In this document: positions 8,097-17,598 of the stretch, piece after piece
Layout: every line of letters starts with the position of its first letter
Position numbering within the stretch: position 1 is the stretch's first letter
Source of the DNA: AB-137-C09 sp964645625
Lineage (GTDB): Bacteria > Pseudomonadota > Zetaproteobacteria > Mariprofundales > Mariprofundaceae
DNA length: 64,000 nt
Assembly (NCBI GenBank): GCA_964645625.1
Contig: CAZYAI010000005.1
Location: 16,309-80,308 of the forward strand
Reading direction: 5' to 3'
Notes under the pieces: model-generated
The model's database searches: none
What the model was told of the DNA's origin: nothing
What the model saw: only the letters and a program-made list of their open reading frames with translations
Position numbers and translations under genes: made by a program

Positions 8097-11000
8097 CCCA
8101 CTTGCGTGCGTTGCGGAACATCTGCATCCACGGTCCATCTTCACGCCAACCATGATTGTGCCAACGTGGATCTAGCCATGAATACTGGCTGGAGCGGAAC
8201 AACCGTTCGGGGTGCGGCATCATGATGGTGAAACGTCCGTCATCGCTGCAATAGCCGGCTGCACCTTCGGGGGAACCGTTGGGGTTGGCTGGGTAGTGCT
8301 GTGCCACTTCGCCGTTGTTGGCGATGTAATGCAACACGCGTTGGGCTTGTGCGGCATCTTCTGCTTGGTCAAAGCAGGCGCGACCTTCGCCGTGGGCTAC
8401 TACCAATGGCAGGCGTGAACCAGCCATGTCGCGCATGAATAACGATGGTGAGTCATCAAGTTCAACCATCAACAAACGTGCTTCAAACTGTTCGGAACGA
8501 TTGCGTTCAAACACAGGCCAATGTTCCGCACCTGCGATGATAGATTTTAAACGCGCCATCATTTGGCAACCGTTGCAGACACCTAAGCCAAAGCTGTCGG
8601 GGCGAGCAAAGAAGCGGGAAAACTCATCCAGCGCACGACCGTGATGTAAAATGCTATTTGCCCAGCCGCGCCCTGCACCAAGTACGTCACCATAAGAGAA
8701 GCCACCACAGGCAACCAAGCCTTGCATATCATCCAGTGACACACGTCCTTCGATGATGTCGCTCATGTGAACGTCTTGGCAGTCAAAACCAGCGCGGTCA
8801 AAGGCGGCGGCCATTTCGATTTGACCATTCACGCCCTGTTCGCGAATGATCGCCATGCGTGGTCGATGGCTGAGCAAGGCAGGGGCGATCCCTTCATCAG
8901 GCGTGAACCGCGCATCAAGGAACAGCCCTTGGTCGTGACGATCTGCCAGCGCGTCAAAAGCTTCGCGGGCGCAGGCAGGGTTGTCACGTAGGGCTGCCAT
9001 GCGGTAGCTGGTTTCTGACCACCATTGATACAAGGTCAGCACCTTGGCATCGTAGCGGATGTGGTCGGCAGCATGTACGCGTAGGCGCATATCGTGGTTA
9101 GGGGTAGCAATGCGTTGCGCCATATTGCCTAAGCCTAATTCAGCGAGGCGTTGGATGAACTGTGATTCTTTGCCTTCTGCTACTTGCACCACCACGCCAA
9201 TTTCTTCGTTGAACAACTGTGCAATGGTGTCGTTCGCAGGCAGATGAACGTCCAGTCCTGTGCGTCCTGCAAACGCCATTTCGCATAACGTCACCCATAA
9301 ACCACCATCGGAACGGTCGTGGTATGCCAGTAATAAACCTTCGCGATTCAGTGTTTGAATACCATCAAACAGGCGCGCCAAGGATGTAGGGTCATCCACA
9401 TCAGGCGTCACTTCACCCGTGGAGGCAAAAACCTGAGCCAGCGCGGAACCGCCTAAACGTTGTTGCTTTTGCCCCAAGTCGAGCAACCATAAAGCACTTG
9501 CCTGTGCTTGCAGTTGTGGTGTCAAGGTGCGGCGCACATCATCCACAGGGGTGAAGGCAGAAACAATCAGTGATACAGGGGAGACCATGCTGCGCGTTGT
9601 GCCATCTTCCTGCCATACTGTTTTCATCGACAAGGAATCTTTGCCAACAGGAATCGACAGCCCCAAGGCGGGGCAGAATTCCAAACCTACGGCGCGTACG
9701 GTGTCGTATAGGGCGGCATCTTCGCCTTCGTGACCACAGGCAGCCATCCAGTTGGCTGAAAGTTTGATGTCTTGACGGCGGCACACTGAAGCAGCGGCAA
9801 GGTTGGTGAGTGCTTCGGCGATTGCCATTCGTCCAGAAGCAGGGGCGTTGAGGACAGCTAACGGTGTGCGTTCGCCGATTGCCATCGCTTCACCGTGGTA
9901 GTGTTCAAAATCGCTGGTGGTGACGGCAACATCGGCAACGGGTACTTGCCACGGGCCAACCATTTGGTCTCGCGCCACCATGCCTGTTACCGAACGGTCG
10001 CCAATGGTAATCAGGAAGGATTTGCTGGCGACGGCAGGCAATGCCATAACGCGCTCAATGGCTTCGCCTAGTTCGATGTTTGCAGGCAAAGGCAGTGGCG
10101 CAGCTGGGCGGTGGCTGACATCGCGCAGCATGCGCGGTGGTTTGCCGAGTAATACATCCAAGGCAATATCGACAGCTGGTTCACCCAATAACTTATCATT
10201 TACCCGCAGGTGTTGTGCTTCGGTGGCTTCCCCCAAGACGGCGAACAGGCAGCGTTCGCGGGCGCATAATGCGGCAAAGGTTTCGCGCTGATCTTTGGTA
10301 ATCGCCACCACATAGCGTTCTTGTGCTTCGTTGCACCAAATTTGCATGGGGCTAAGGCCAGGTTCTAAAGAATGAACGGCGCGCAGATCGAGCCAGCCGC
10401 CACGTCCGGCATCGTGTACCAATTCTGGCACCGCGTTGGAGAGACCGCCTGCGCCAATATCATGAATGAATAAAATAGGGTTATCATCGCCCATTTGCCA
10501 GCAGCGATCCAACACCTCTTGGCAGCGCCGCTCCATTTCTGGGTTGCCGCGCTGCACCGAATCAAAGTCCAAAGACTCGCTGTTGCTGCCTGCATCCATA
10601 CTGGAGGCAGCACCGCCGCCTAGGCCAATCAGCATCGCAGGTCCGCCTAATTGAATGACTAAACTGCCTACAGGTACTTCTTTTTTGTACACATCGCGGG
10701 CGTTAATCATGCCCAAGCCACCTGCTAACATAATCGGTTTGTGGTAGCCGCGCAGTTCGCGTCCGTCCATTTGGGCGTAACTACGGAAGTAGCCGCAGAG
10801 GTTAGGGCGACCAAATTCATTGTTAAAAGCGGCGGCTCCAATAGGACCATCGAGCATAATGTTTAGCGCGGAATCCATCCGCTCAGGTTTGCCAACAGGC
10901 ACTTCCCACGGTTGCTCAAAATTGGGGATGTGCAAGTTGGAAACAGTAAAACCGCACAAGCCAGCCTTGGGTTTGCCGCCGATGCCCGTTGCCCCTTCGT

Positions 11001-11967
11001 CACGAATTTCACCGCCCGAACCCGTTGCCGCACCAGCGAAGGGTGAAATGGCTGTGGGGTGATTGTGGGTTTCTACCTTCATGAGAATATGACTGTTTTC
11101 TTCATGAACACAGTAGCGTGCTGTTACGGCATCAGGGTGAAAGCGGCTGGCTGTACCAGCACCGTGAATGATGGATGAGTTGTCGCTGTACGCCACCAGC
11201 GTGCCTTCGGGTTGGCTGGTGTGGGTGTGGCGAATCATGGCGAAAAGGGTGTGGTCTTGCGTTACTCCGTCGATGCGCCATTGGGCATTGAAGATTTTAT
11301 GGCGGCAATGTTCTGAATTTGCTTGCGCGAACATCATCAATTCAGCATCGCTGGGGTCGCGTTCCATGCGCTGGTAATGTTCTGTTAAATAGTCGATTTC
11401 GTCATCGGATAATGCCAAACCAAGCTGGCGATTCGCTGTTACCAAGGCGGAACGCCCTTCAGCCATCAAGGCAATACGTACCAAAGGAGCAGCCTGCTGA
11501 TGGCTGAATAGATGGGTAATCGCATCGGCGTGGTGCAAAAGTGATTCGGTCATGCGGTCAAACAACAAGGCGGAAGCGCGTTCAAGCTGCTCAGCATCCA
11601 AGCCTTCTAGTCGCCAACAAACGCCGCGCTCAATGCGTTGCACGCCGCTTAACTCACACTGGCGAAGAATATCCGTCGCCTTCGATGACCATGGGCTGAT
11701 CGTGCCAAGGCGAGGGAATACCCATAACTGCCCAGCAGCGTCATGGGCTTCTGCGATGTTGGTATCATCGCCGATAATTTGTTGCAAACGGCTCGTTTGA
11801 GCATCATCTAGGGCGGTAGTTTCTGCTACATATACATAATGGGCATGCATCGCCGTAGGTGCGCAACCTACAGCATGAAGTTGCTGTGTGAGCTTGTCCC
11901 AACGGAAAGAAGATAAAGCCGGCGCACCGGAGAGGTAAATCAGGCGGAGATCAGGTGTTGCATTCAT
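8089..11967 (-). CDS. purL: Phosphoribosylformylglycinamidine synthase (single-chain)
   Basis: PurL converts FGAR, ATP and glutamine to FGAM in purine synthesis. The 1292-residue chain is the large form that fuses the N-terminal PurS-like region, the FGAM synthase core with two AIRS-type halves, and a C-terminal glutamine amidotransferase. Visible signatures are the METHNHPTAISPF segment of the synthase, VGKDSLSMKT in the second half, the nucleophile Cys in GVCNGCQMMA, and PHPERLF near the C-terminus with the catalytic His and Glu. The stop overlaps the downstream HIT gene. The start ATG at 11967 has only a weak upstream GAGG. Length and domain order are normal for proteobacteria. Confidence 0.98.
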   Translation of the reverse strand: MNATPDLRLIYLSGAPALSSFRWDKLTQQLHAVGCAPTAMHAHYVYVAETTALDDAQTSRLQQIIGDDTNIAEAHDAAGQLWVFPRLGTISPWSSKATDILRQCELSGVQRIERGVCWRLEGLDAEQLERASALLFDRMTESLLHHADAITHLFSHQQAAPLVRIALMAEGRSALVTANRQLGLALSDDEIDYLTEHYQRMERDPSDAELMMFAQANSEHCRHKIFNAQWRIDGVTQDHTLFAMIRHTHTSQPEGTLVAYSDNSSIIHGAGTASRFHPDAVTARYCVHEENSHILMKVETHNHPTAISPFAGAATGSGGEIRDEGATGIGGKPKAGLCGFTVSNLHIPNFEQPWEVPVGKPERMDSALNIMLDGPIGAAAFNNEFGRPNLCGYFRSYAQMDGRELRGYHKPIMLAGGLGMINARDVYKKEVPVGSLVIQLGGPAMLIGLGGGAASSMDAGSNSESLDFDSVQRGNPEMERRCQEVLDRCWQMGDDNPILFIHDIGAGGLSNAVPELVHDAGRGGWLDLRAVHSLEPGLSPMQIWCNEAQERYVVAITKDQRETFAALCARERCLFAVLGEATEAQHLRVNDKLLGEPAVDIALDVLLGKPPRMLRDVSHRPAAPLPLPANIELGEAIERVMALPAVASKSFLITIGDRSVTGMVARDQMVGPWQVPVADVAVTTSDFEHYHGEAMAIGERTPLAVLNAPASGRMAIAEALTNLAAASVCRRQDIKLSANWMAACGHEGEDAALYDTVRAVGLEFCPALGLSIPVGKDSLSMKTVWQEDGTTRSMVSPVSLIVSAFTPVDDVRRTLTPQLQAQASALWLLDLGQKQQRLGGSALAQVFASTGEVTPDVDDPTSLARLFDGIQTLNREGLLLAYHDRSDGGLWVTLCEMAFAGRTGLDVHLPANDTIAQLFNEEIGVVVQVAEGKESQFIQRLAELGLGNMAQRIATPNHDMRLRVHAADHIRYDAKVLTLYQWWSETSYRMAALRDNPACAREAFDALADRHDQGLFLDARFTPDEGIAPALLSHRPRMAIIREQGVNGQIEMAAAFDRAGFDCQDVHMSDIIEGRVSLDDMQGLVACGGFSYGDVLGAGRGWANSILHHGRALDEFSRFFARPDSFGLGVCNGCQMMARLKSIIAGAEHWPVFERNRSEQFEARLLMVELDDSPSLFMRDMAGSRLPLVVAHGEGRACFDQAEDAAQAQRVLHYIANNGEVAQHYPANPNGSPEGAAGYCSDDGRFTIMMPHPERLFRSSQYSWLDPRWHNHGWREDGPWMQMFRNARKWVG

Positions 11968-12276
11968 GCGGCAATGTTAGCCTCGAAGTAGCACAAATAC
12001 AGCTATACGTTGCAAGGTTGAAAACATTTACGCCATTGCGAACGCGATTCGTAATGGGGCTGATGTAGTGTCTTTCTGTAACGAAGGTAAGTATCGTTCT
12101 TGCATATCATGAAGTAGTGACCTCTTTGATGTTGCAACAAATAGAACGCGCAGCTTTCATTTTTTTTTGCGCTGCGTATGATGGCGCGCTTTTCTGTATC
12201 CTGTGACTTTTCATGTTGCTTACTATGGCGGCTTGATGATTCACCTATACCGCTATCACTGGAGGTTCTCCCGCAC
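11968..12276. other. Divergent intergenic region between purL and sspA
   Basis: These 309 bp separate two divergently transcribed genes and must hold promoters for both. A T9 run lies at about 12159-12168. TATGAT at 12177-12182 could be a -10 element for sspA, but its -35 (TTTCAT at 12155-12160) is poor. I find no convincing gene and no PurR-type palindrome that I can defend. GGAGG at 12261-12265 is the likely sspA ribosome binding site. Confidence 0.4.
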
Positions 12277-12873
12277 ATGGTTACACTTTATTCCGATCCG
12301 CAGTGTCCTAACTCGCACCGTACACGTATTGTACTTGCTGAAAAAGACCTGCCTGTTGAAACCGTTGAGCTGGAACCTGAAGACTTGCCTGATTATTTCA
12401 AAGAAATAAATCCTTATGGCAGCTTACCTACCGTTATTGACCGTGACACAGTGTTTTTTGAACCCACTGTCATCAATGAATATTTGGATGAACGTTACCC
12501 TCATCCACCATTAAAACCTGGCTCTCCTGCCACACGAGCGCAAATGCGTTTGGCTGTTTTGCGCATTGAAGCAGAGTTGTACCCACTCTATTTCAACTTG
12601 ATTCGCGTGAAAAAGAAAACCGAACCGATGCGCAAACTGCGTGAACACTTGGATATGCTCGATAAATATTTGGCAAAACAGGAGTTTTTCATTGGTGAAC
12701 AATACACCTTAGCCGATGTTGCTATGGCTCCTATTTTGTGGCGTTTAGAACCCAATAACTTGGACATTAGCAAATGGCCCAACCTCAAACGTTATGCCAA
12801 CAGCTTGTTTGAACGCCCTGCTTTTGCTCGTGCGTTGTCTGAATACGAAGAAATGCTGCACGACTCCTTTTAA
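12277..12873 (+). CDS. sspA: Stringent starvation protein A (GST-fold)
   Basis: SspA is a glutathione-S-transferase-like protein that binds RNA polymerase and modifies transcription under starvation or acid stress. The 198-residue product has an N-terminal thioredoxin-like half (VTLYSDPQCPNSHRTRIVLAEK, shortened here to its first part, then INPYGSLPTVIDRD) and an all-helical C-terminal half with GEQYTLADVAMAPILWRL. The PYGSLPT and Glu-Pro-Thr-Val-Ile-Asn-Glu-Tyr-Leu stretches match the SspA group more than catalytic transferases. GGAGG at 12261 supports the ATG at 12277 over an upstream in-frame start at 12178. The usual neighbours petABC and sspB are absent here. Confidence 0.9.
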   Translation: MVTLYSDPQCPNSHRTRIVLAEKDLPVETVELEPEDLPDYFKEINPYGSLPTVIDRDTVFFEPTVINEYLDERYPHPPLKPGSPATRAQMRLAVLRIEAELYPLYFNLIRVKKKTEPMRKLREHLDMLDKYLAKQEFFIGEQYTLADVAMAPILWRLEPNNLDISKWPNLKRYANSLFERPAFARALSEYEEMLHDSF

Positions 12874-12888
12874 TTATATTTATGTCCG

Positions 12889-12908
12889 CTCTTAACATGG
12901 AACATGTT
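12889..12908. repeat. Palindromic motif shared with the glyA upstream region
   Basis: CTCTTAACATGGAACATG followed by TT contains the inverted repeat AACATG-GAA-CATGTT (12894-12908). The reverse complement of the same 18 bp recurs at 23885-23902, 43 bp upstream of glyA. Both copies lie near a member of the ACGAGCATGGC hairpin family. It could be a regulator binding site or part of a mosaic repeat. Confidence 0.5.
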
Positions 12909-12921
12909 ATCCACACAATGA

Positions 12922-12992
12922 ACGAGCATGGCGTTTTGACGCGCTGTGGCAACGATGTTTCATCGCATAGGGTGGCAAAAAGCCATGCCCGT
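12922..12992. repeat. Imperfect inverted-repeat element covering the tgt start
   Basis: The left arm starts ACGAGCATGGC with TTTTG after it, and the right arm ends CAAAAAGCCATGCCCGT; the arms pair over roughly 30 positions with mismatches. A related hairpin with the same tips lies at 23663-23722. The tgt start codon (12985) is inside the right arm, so the element may influence tgt translation. Confidence 0.7.
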
Positions 12993-14103
12993 GAACTTTG
13001 AAGTCCTAACCACGGCGGAGGGTTCGTATGCTCGCCGTGGTCGTTTGCGTTTGGCACACGGAGTGGTGGAAACTCCCGTGTTTATGCCTGTCGGTACGCA
13101 AGCGACTGTCAAAACTATGACCCCTGCTGACCTCAAAGATGATATTCAGGCGGACATTATTTTAGGCAACACCTACCACTTGATGCTCAGACCTGGTGCT
13201 GACACCGTGGCGGCGATGGGCGGTTTGCATCGTTTCATGGCGTGGGATAGACCTATTTTAACCGATTCAGGCGGCTTCCAAGTATGGTCGTTAGGTGCGC
13301 TGCGCAAAATTGAGGCGGATGGCGTGCGTTTTCGCTCGCATATTGATGGTTCTTCGTGGTTTCTTGGGCCGAAAGAAAGCATGGATATTCAGCGCAAATT
13401 GGGTAGTGATATTGTCATGGCTTTTGATGAATGTACGCCGTGGCCTGCAACCCATGAAGAAGCTGAAGCTTCAATGCGCATGTCGATGCGCTGGGCGGCT
13501 GATTGCCGCAACTACCTACCTGTAAACAACAAACAAGCACTATTTGGTATTGTTCAGGGTGGTATGTACGATGATTTACGCCTAGAGAGTTTGGCTGCTA
13601 TTCAGGGTATGGATTTTGAAGGTATCGCCATTGGCGGGCTTTCTGTTGGCGAGCCGAAAGAGAAAATGTTGGCGGTGTTGGACAATTTAGCCCCACATTT
13701 GCTTAAGCATAAGCCCCATTACGTCATGGGCGTAGGTACACCAGATGATTTGATCGAAGGTATTGATCGTGGTGTTGATATGTTTGATTGTGTCATGCCT
13801 ACACGCAATGCTCGCAACGGTTCGCTGTTTACTGATGATGGCAAATTAAATATTAAGAATGCGCGACATCAACGTGATGAACGCCCTATTATGGAAGATT
13901 GCGACTGCTATACCTGCCAGCATTTTTCCCGCGCTTATCTGCGGCATTTATTTGTTGCCAAAGAAATTTTAAGCGCAAGGTTGAATACCCTACACAACCT
14001 TCACTACTATTCCGCGCTCATGCGCCGTGCCCGTCAAGCCATTGAAGATGGTCGATGGGCGGAATTTCGCGATAGCTTCTTACACCGCTATCGCAAGCAA
14101 TAA
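12985..14103 (+). CDS. tgt: tRNA-guanine transglycosylase
   Basis: Tgt swaps guanine-34 for preQ1 in tRNAs with GUN anticodons during queuosine synthesis. The 372-residue TIM-barrel protein shows the catalytic region LTDSGGFQVWSLG (Asp94), the substrate loop GGLSVGEPKE, the nucleophile Asp268 in MFDCVMPTRNARNG, and the zinc site CDCYTCQHF with a following His in YLRHLF. The ATG at 12985 gives the expected MPVNFEV start; an upstream in-frame ATG at 12946 would add 13 unusual residues. GGTGG at 12971 is a possible ribosome binding site. It heads a tgt-yajC-secD-secF cluster, the usual proteobacterial arrangement. Confidence 0.97.
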   Translation: MPVNFEVLTTAEGSYARRGRLRLAHGVVETPVFMPVGTQATVKTMTPADLKDDIQADIILGNTYHLMLRPGADTVAAMGGLHRFMAWDRPILTDSGGFQVWSLGALRKIEADGVRFRSHIDGSSWFLGPKESMDIQRKLGSDIVMAFDECTPWPATHEEAEASMRMSMRWAADCRNYLPVNNKQALFGIVQGGMYDDLRLESLAAIQGMDFEGIAIGGLSVGEPKEKMLAVLDNLAPHLLKHKPHYVMGVGTPDDLIEGIDRGVDMFDCVMPTRNARNGSLFTDDGKLNIKNARHQRDERPIMEDCDCYTCQHFSRAYLRHLFVAKEILSARLNTLHNLHYYSALMRRARQAIEDGRWAEFRDSFLHRYRKQ

Positions 14104-14124
14104 GATGACTTTGGAGCTTCATTG

Positions 14125-14466
14125 ATGTTTTCACCCACCCGTATATTACTGGCTGCTGTTGCAGCTTTATTGGCAACCACGCCAGCGGCTTACGCTGCTG
14201 ATAATGCTGCCAGTGGCTTTGCCCAGTTGGTGCCTTTACTACTGATTATGGTGGTGTTTTGGTTTCTACTTATTCGCCCACAACAAAAGCGTATGAAAGA
14301 GCATCGCAATATGGTTGAAGCCTTAAAAAAAGGTGACAAAGTGATCACCAACAGTGGCATCTATGGCACTTTGATTGACATTAAAGACGACTTCATTCGT
14401 GTTGAAATTGCCGATGGCGTACGCATTAAAATGCAACGTGACGCTGTAGCTGCATTAAGCGACTGA
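14125..14466 (+). CDS. yajC: Sec translocon accessory protein YajC
   Basis: YajC is a small inner-membrane protein that associates with SecDF and the Sec translocon. The 113-residue product has a cleavable-looking hydrophobic N-terminus ending near ATTPAAYAAD, a single strong membrane segment around 34-50 (LVPLLLIMVVFWFLLIRPQQ, the family signature), then a basic KRMKEH stretch and a compact cytoplasmic domain (KKGDKVITNSGIYG). The ATG at 14125 is used because TTGGAG lies 8 nt upstream; the preceding TTG is not needed. The N-terminal extension before the membrane segment occurs in a subset of YajC proteins. It lies between tgt and secD. Confidence 0.96.
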   Translation: MFSPTRILLAAVAALLATTPAAYAADNAASGFAQLVPLLLIMVVFWFLLIRPQQKRMKEHRNMVEALKKGDKVITNSGIYGTLIDIKDDFIRVEIADGVRIKMQRDAVAALSD

Positions 14467-14614
14467 CACCTCGAACTTGATGGGCGAAGCCATGCGCTAA
14501 GCCCATCATACTGGACTCGCGACAGCGACCCACCTCATACACAAGCGACCTCTGCACCATCGTGATTCGCGCAACAAAGCGCGCAGTGCCGAAGTCTCAT
14601 ATAAAGGAATCATC

Positions 14615-16195
14615 ATGCACGCATATCCCCGCTGGAAGTTTTGGTTTATTCTAGCCGTATTACTGGTATCAATAGCGGCCTCGCTGCCCAATATTACCTC
14701 AGTGCCCAGTTGGTGGCCTGGTTCTATGTCGAAACCTCTGAACCTTGGTTTGGATTTAAGAGGCGGCATTCACTTGGTACTTGACGTTGAGGTGGACAAG
14801 GCTGTTGAAGGTCATGTTGCTCGCGATGTCAGCGAAGTACGCCGCGTGATGCGTAGCAATAAGTTGCGTTACAAAAAGCTTGATGCCAAAGGCATTACGC
14901 TAACCGTAGCCATGAAGCAAGCGAGCGATAATGATGCTGCACGCAGCTTGCTAAAAGACGAGTTCCCTGATTACGACATGACGCAAGATGACAATGGCGC
15001 GTTCTTGCTGGTGCGTAAGGCGAGCAAAATCAAAGAGGATAAACGTTACGCAATCGACCAAGCAATCGAAGTCGTACGCAATCGTATTGATGCCTTAGGA
15101 ACCACCGAACCTGTCATCATGAAGCAGGGCGAACGGCGCATTTTGGTGCAGATTCCTGGCTACGAAGACACGGCTACTGCCAAAGCTGTGCTTGGTCGCA
15201 CGGCAGTTTTGGAGTTTAAACTCGTCGATGAAAAAGGTGATTTGGAAAAGGCCTTGGCTGGCAAGCTTGCTATGGGCGACGAAATTGGCTATGGCAAAGA
15301 AGAAATGCGCGATGGCAAACCTTTCCGACAACCTTATTTGTTGAATAAACGTGTTGAACTCTCTGGTACTGAAGTGGCTGATGCTCGGGTATCCATTGAT
15401 TCACGTTATGGTGAGTATGCTGTTACCTTGAAGTTCACCAGCAAAGGCGCACGCACCTTTGACCGTTTAACCAAAGAGCACGTTGGCGACCGCTTTGCGA
15501 TTATTTTGGAAGGTGCGGTCAACTCTGCGCCCGTGATTCGTGAGCGTATCTCTGGTGGCACAGCGCAAATCACAGGTAACTTTAGCCCTGAAGAAGCACG
15601 TGAATTGGCTATTGTACTCAAGGCTGGTGCATTACCTGCACCCATCAAGGTCGTAGAAGAACGTTCTATTGGCCCTAGCCTCGGGCAAGATTCCATCGAT
15701 CAAGGTATGAACTCCATTATTATTGGTGCTATTCTGGTGTTGATCTTCATGGTCGTCTATTACCGCATGTTTGGCTTGATTGCCAATGTCGCATTGGTGT
15801 TCAATATGGTGTTGATTGTGGCTGCCATGAGTATGATTGGCGCAACCCTGACCCTGCCTGGTATCGCGGGTGTCGTACTCACCATCGGTATGGCGGTGGA
15901 TGCCAACGTATTGATTTTCGAGCGTATTCGTGAGGAGCTACACATGGGTAACACGCCATTGGCTGCCATTGATAGTGGCTATGCCAAAGCATTTTCCACT
16001 ATTATGGATGCCAATATCACCACGCTGATTGCCGCCATTGTGTTGTTCCAGTTTGGCACAGGCCCTGTTAAAGGCTTTGCTGTCACGTTGTCGGTGGGTA
16101 TTGTCGCCTCCATGTTCACCGCTATTATGGTAACACGCGCCATTATTGCCTTATCAGTGGAACGACGCGGTCGCGTTGAATCATTGAGCATCTAA
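14615..16195 (+). CDS. secD: Protein translocase subunit SecD
   Basis: SecD uses proton motive force, with SecF, to help complete protein export through SecYEG. The 526-residue product has one N-terminal membrane helix, the signature LGLDLRGGIHLVLDV, a large periplasmic domain (about 50-330) and five C-terminal helices of the RND type including GAILVLIFMVVYYRMFG and GMAVDANVLIFERIREEL. It is shorter than E. coli SecD (about 615 residues) but has all expected regions. AAAGGA about 7 nt upstream supports the ATG. The 148-bp gap after yajC is larger than elsewhere in the operon and may include a second promoter or processing site. secF follows 16 bp downstream. Confidence 0.97.
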   Translation: MHAYPRWKFWFILAVLLVSIAASLPNITSVPSWWPGSMSKPLNLGLDLRGGIHLVLDVEVDKAVEGHVARDVSEVRRVMRSNKLRYKKLDAKGITLTVAMKQASDNDAARSLLKDEFPDYDMTQDDNGAFLLVRKASKIKEDKRYAIDQAIEVVRNRIDALGTTEPVIMKQGERRILVQIPGYEDTATAKAVLGRTAVLEFKLVDEKGDLEKALAGKLAMGDEIGYGKEEMRDGKPFRQPYLLNKRVELSGTEVADARVSIDSRYGEYAVTLKFTSKGARTFDRLTKEHVGDRFAIILEGAVNSAPVIRERISGGTAQITGNFSPEEARELAIVLKAGALPAPIKVVEERSIGPSLGQDSIDQGMNSIIIGAILVLIFMVVYYRMFGLIANVALVFNMVLIVAAMSMIGATLTLPGIAGVVLTIGMAVDANVLIFERIREELHMGNTPLAAIDSGYAKAFSTIMDANITTLIAAIVLFQFGTGPVKGFAVTLSVGIVASMFTAIMVTRAIIALSVERRGRVESLSI

Positions 16196-16211
16196 GAAAG
16201 GATTATCTATT

Positions 16212-17162
16212 ATGCAACTTATTAGTCTTGACAGTAATATTGATTTCCTTGGCAAGCGAAAAATCGCCATGGCTATCTCAGCGGTCATGCTGCTGATTTC
16301 TATCATTGCCCTTGTACCACAAGTACGCGGGTTGAATTTTGGTATTGATTTCACTGGTGGTACGCTGGTTGAAGTGCAATTCTCCAAGGCTCCAGCCATT
16401 GCTGATGTTCGTGATGCCTTAACGCCCGTAGGCTATGGCAAGGCAATCATTCAAGAGTTTGGTGCGCCAGAAGAAATCCTCATCCGCGTACAAAATGCCG
16501 AAAGCGGCAACTCTTCCGTTATTAGTACCGCCGTGCTGAAAGGTCTAAAAGAGAAATTTGGTGCTGATGAAATTACCATGCGACGGGTAGAGTTTGTCGG
16601 GCCACAAGTCGGTGAAGAGCTTACTTCGGCAGGCATCCAAGCTGTGATTTGGGCGATGTTGGCTATTTTGATTTATGTCACCGTGCGTTTCCAACTGCGC
16701 TTCGCTATTGGTGCCGATGCTGCGCTACTGCATGACGTAACCATCGTGCTGGGCGTGTTTGCTATTACAGGTGCAGAGTTCGATCTTCCTGTGGTTGCAG
16801 CGGTATTGGCAGTGATTGGTTATTCGTTGAATGATACGATTGTGGTATTTGACCGCATTCGTGAAAGCATGGAAGCGAACTTTAAACGTAAAACGCCCGA
16901 TGATGAAGTCACCGTCTGCAATGCTGCTATCAACCAAACATTGGCGCGCACCTTGATGACATCGTTGACCACTCTGCTGGTGGTGCTGGCACTGTTCTTC
17001 CTCGGCGGTGAAGTGATTCATAACTTTGCCTTTGCACTCTTGGTCGGTATTTTGGTGGGTACGTACTCCTCTATTTTCATTGCCAGCCCTGTGATGCTGT
17101 CGATGAAGGGAAGCTTCGGACCATCAGAAGAAGAACTCAAAGCCATGGAAGCACGCCCCTAA
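16212..17162 (+). CDS. secF: Protein translocase subunit SecF
   Basis: SecF is the partner of SecD in the export motor. The 316-residue protein has an N-terminal helix, the signature GLNFGIDFTGGTLVEVQF, a periplasmic domain, and a C-terminal five-helix bundle with GYSLNDTIVVFDRIRE, which holds the conserved Asp and Arg of the proton path. AAAGGA at 16197-16202 is the ribosome binding site. Its stop codon is one base from the start of the following Mth938-like gene, so that gene is probably translated with it. Length and motifs are normal. Confidence 0.97.
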   Translation: MQLISLDSNIDFLGKRKIAMAISAVMLLISIIALVPQVRGLNFGIDFTGGTLVEVQFSKAPAIADVRDALTPVGYGKAIIQEFGAPEEILIRVQNAESGNSSVISTAVLKGLKEKFGADEITMRRVEFVGPQVGEELTSAGIQAVIWAMLAILIYVTVRFQLRFAIGADAALLHDVTIVLGVFAITGAEFDLPVVAAVLAVIGYSLNDTIVVFDRIRESMEANFKRKTPDDEVTVCNAAINQTLARTLMTSLTTLLVVLALFFLGGEVIHNFAFALLVGILVGTYSSIFIASPVMLSMKGSFGPSEEELKAMEARP

Positions 17163-17163
17163 C

Positions 17164-17574
17164 ATGGGTTTATTCGGTGGCACATTTCAAGCCGATATAT
17201 CCCCCGACGTGGTGGCTGGAACGCCGCTTATTCGTGCCTATGGCGACGATTACTTCCACCTTGGCAATGAACGTTATCACGATGCTATCATGCTGCACCA
17301 AGGCGCAATTATCGCGCCTTGGCAAGCGTCCTCGGTTGCTGAACTAAGTCTCGCTGAGATACAAGCAGTCATGGATCAGCCGCCAGAGATTTTTCTGTTG
17401 GGAACAGGGCGAAGTATTGCCTTCCCACCACAAGCAATCGTTGATGCACTAAGTGCAGCAGGCATTGGTTTTGAGTTTATGGACAGCCGCGCTGCTGCCC
17501 GCACTTACAACATCATTGTCAGCGAAGGACGCACCATCTCCGCCTGCCTATTTCTACCGCAACATCGAGATTGA
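17164..17574 (+). CDS. Mth938-like domain protein (DUF498)
   Basis: This 136-residue protein belongs to the small Mth938-like/DUF498 fold found across bacteria and in the mitochondrial complex I assembly factor NDUFAF3. Recognisable features are the short YHDAIMLH strand-turn, the LLGTGRS loop typical of the family, and FEFMDSRAAARTYNIIVSEGR toward the end (written here only as its position, about 105-124). It starts one base after the secF stop codon, an arrangement I recall from several gammaproteobacteria and which suggests a role linked to membrane protein assembly. No catalytic residues can be assigned, and the molecular function is unknown. Confidence 0.85.
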   Translation: MGLFGGTFQADISPDVVAGTPLIRAYGDDYFHLGNERYHDAIMLHQGAIIAPWQASSVAELSLAEIQAVMDQPPEIFLLGTGRSIAFPPQAIVDALSAAGIGFEFMDSRAAARTYNIIVSEGRTISACLFLPQHRD

Positions 17575-17598
17575 CGGGCGCAATTTTCTGCACCTGCC

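Noticed and set aside
9917..10291. Plus-strand frame of 124 residues inside purL
   Set aside because: It lies entirely within the conserved purL coding sequence, low in complexity and without a recognisable domain.
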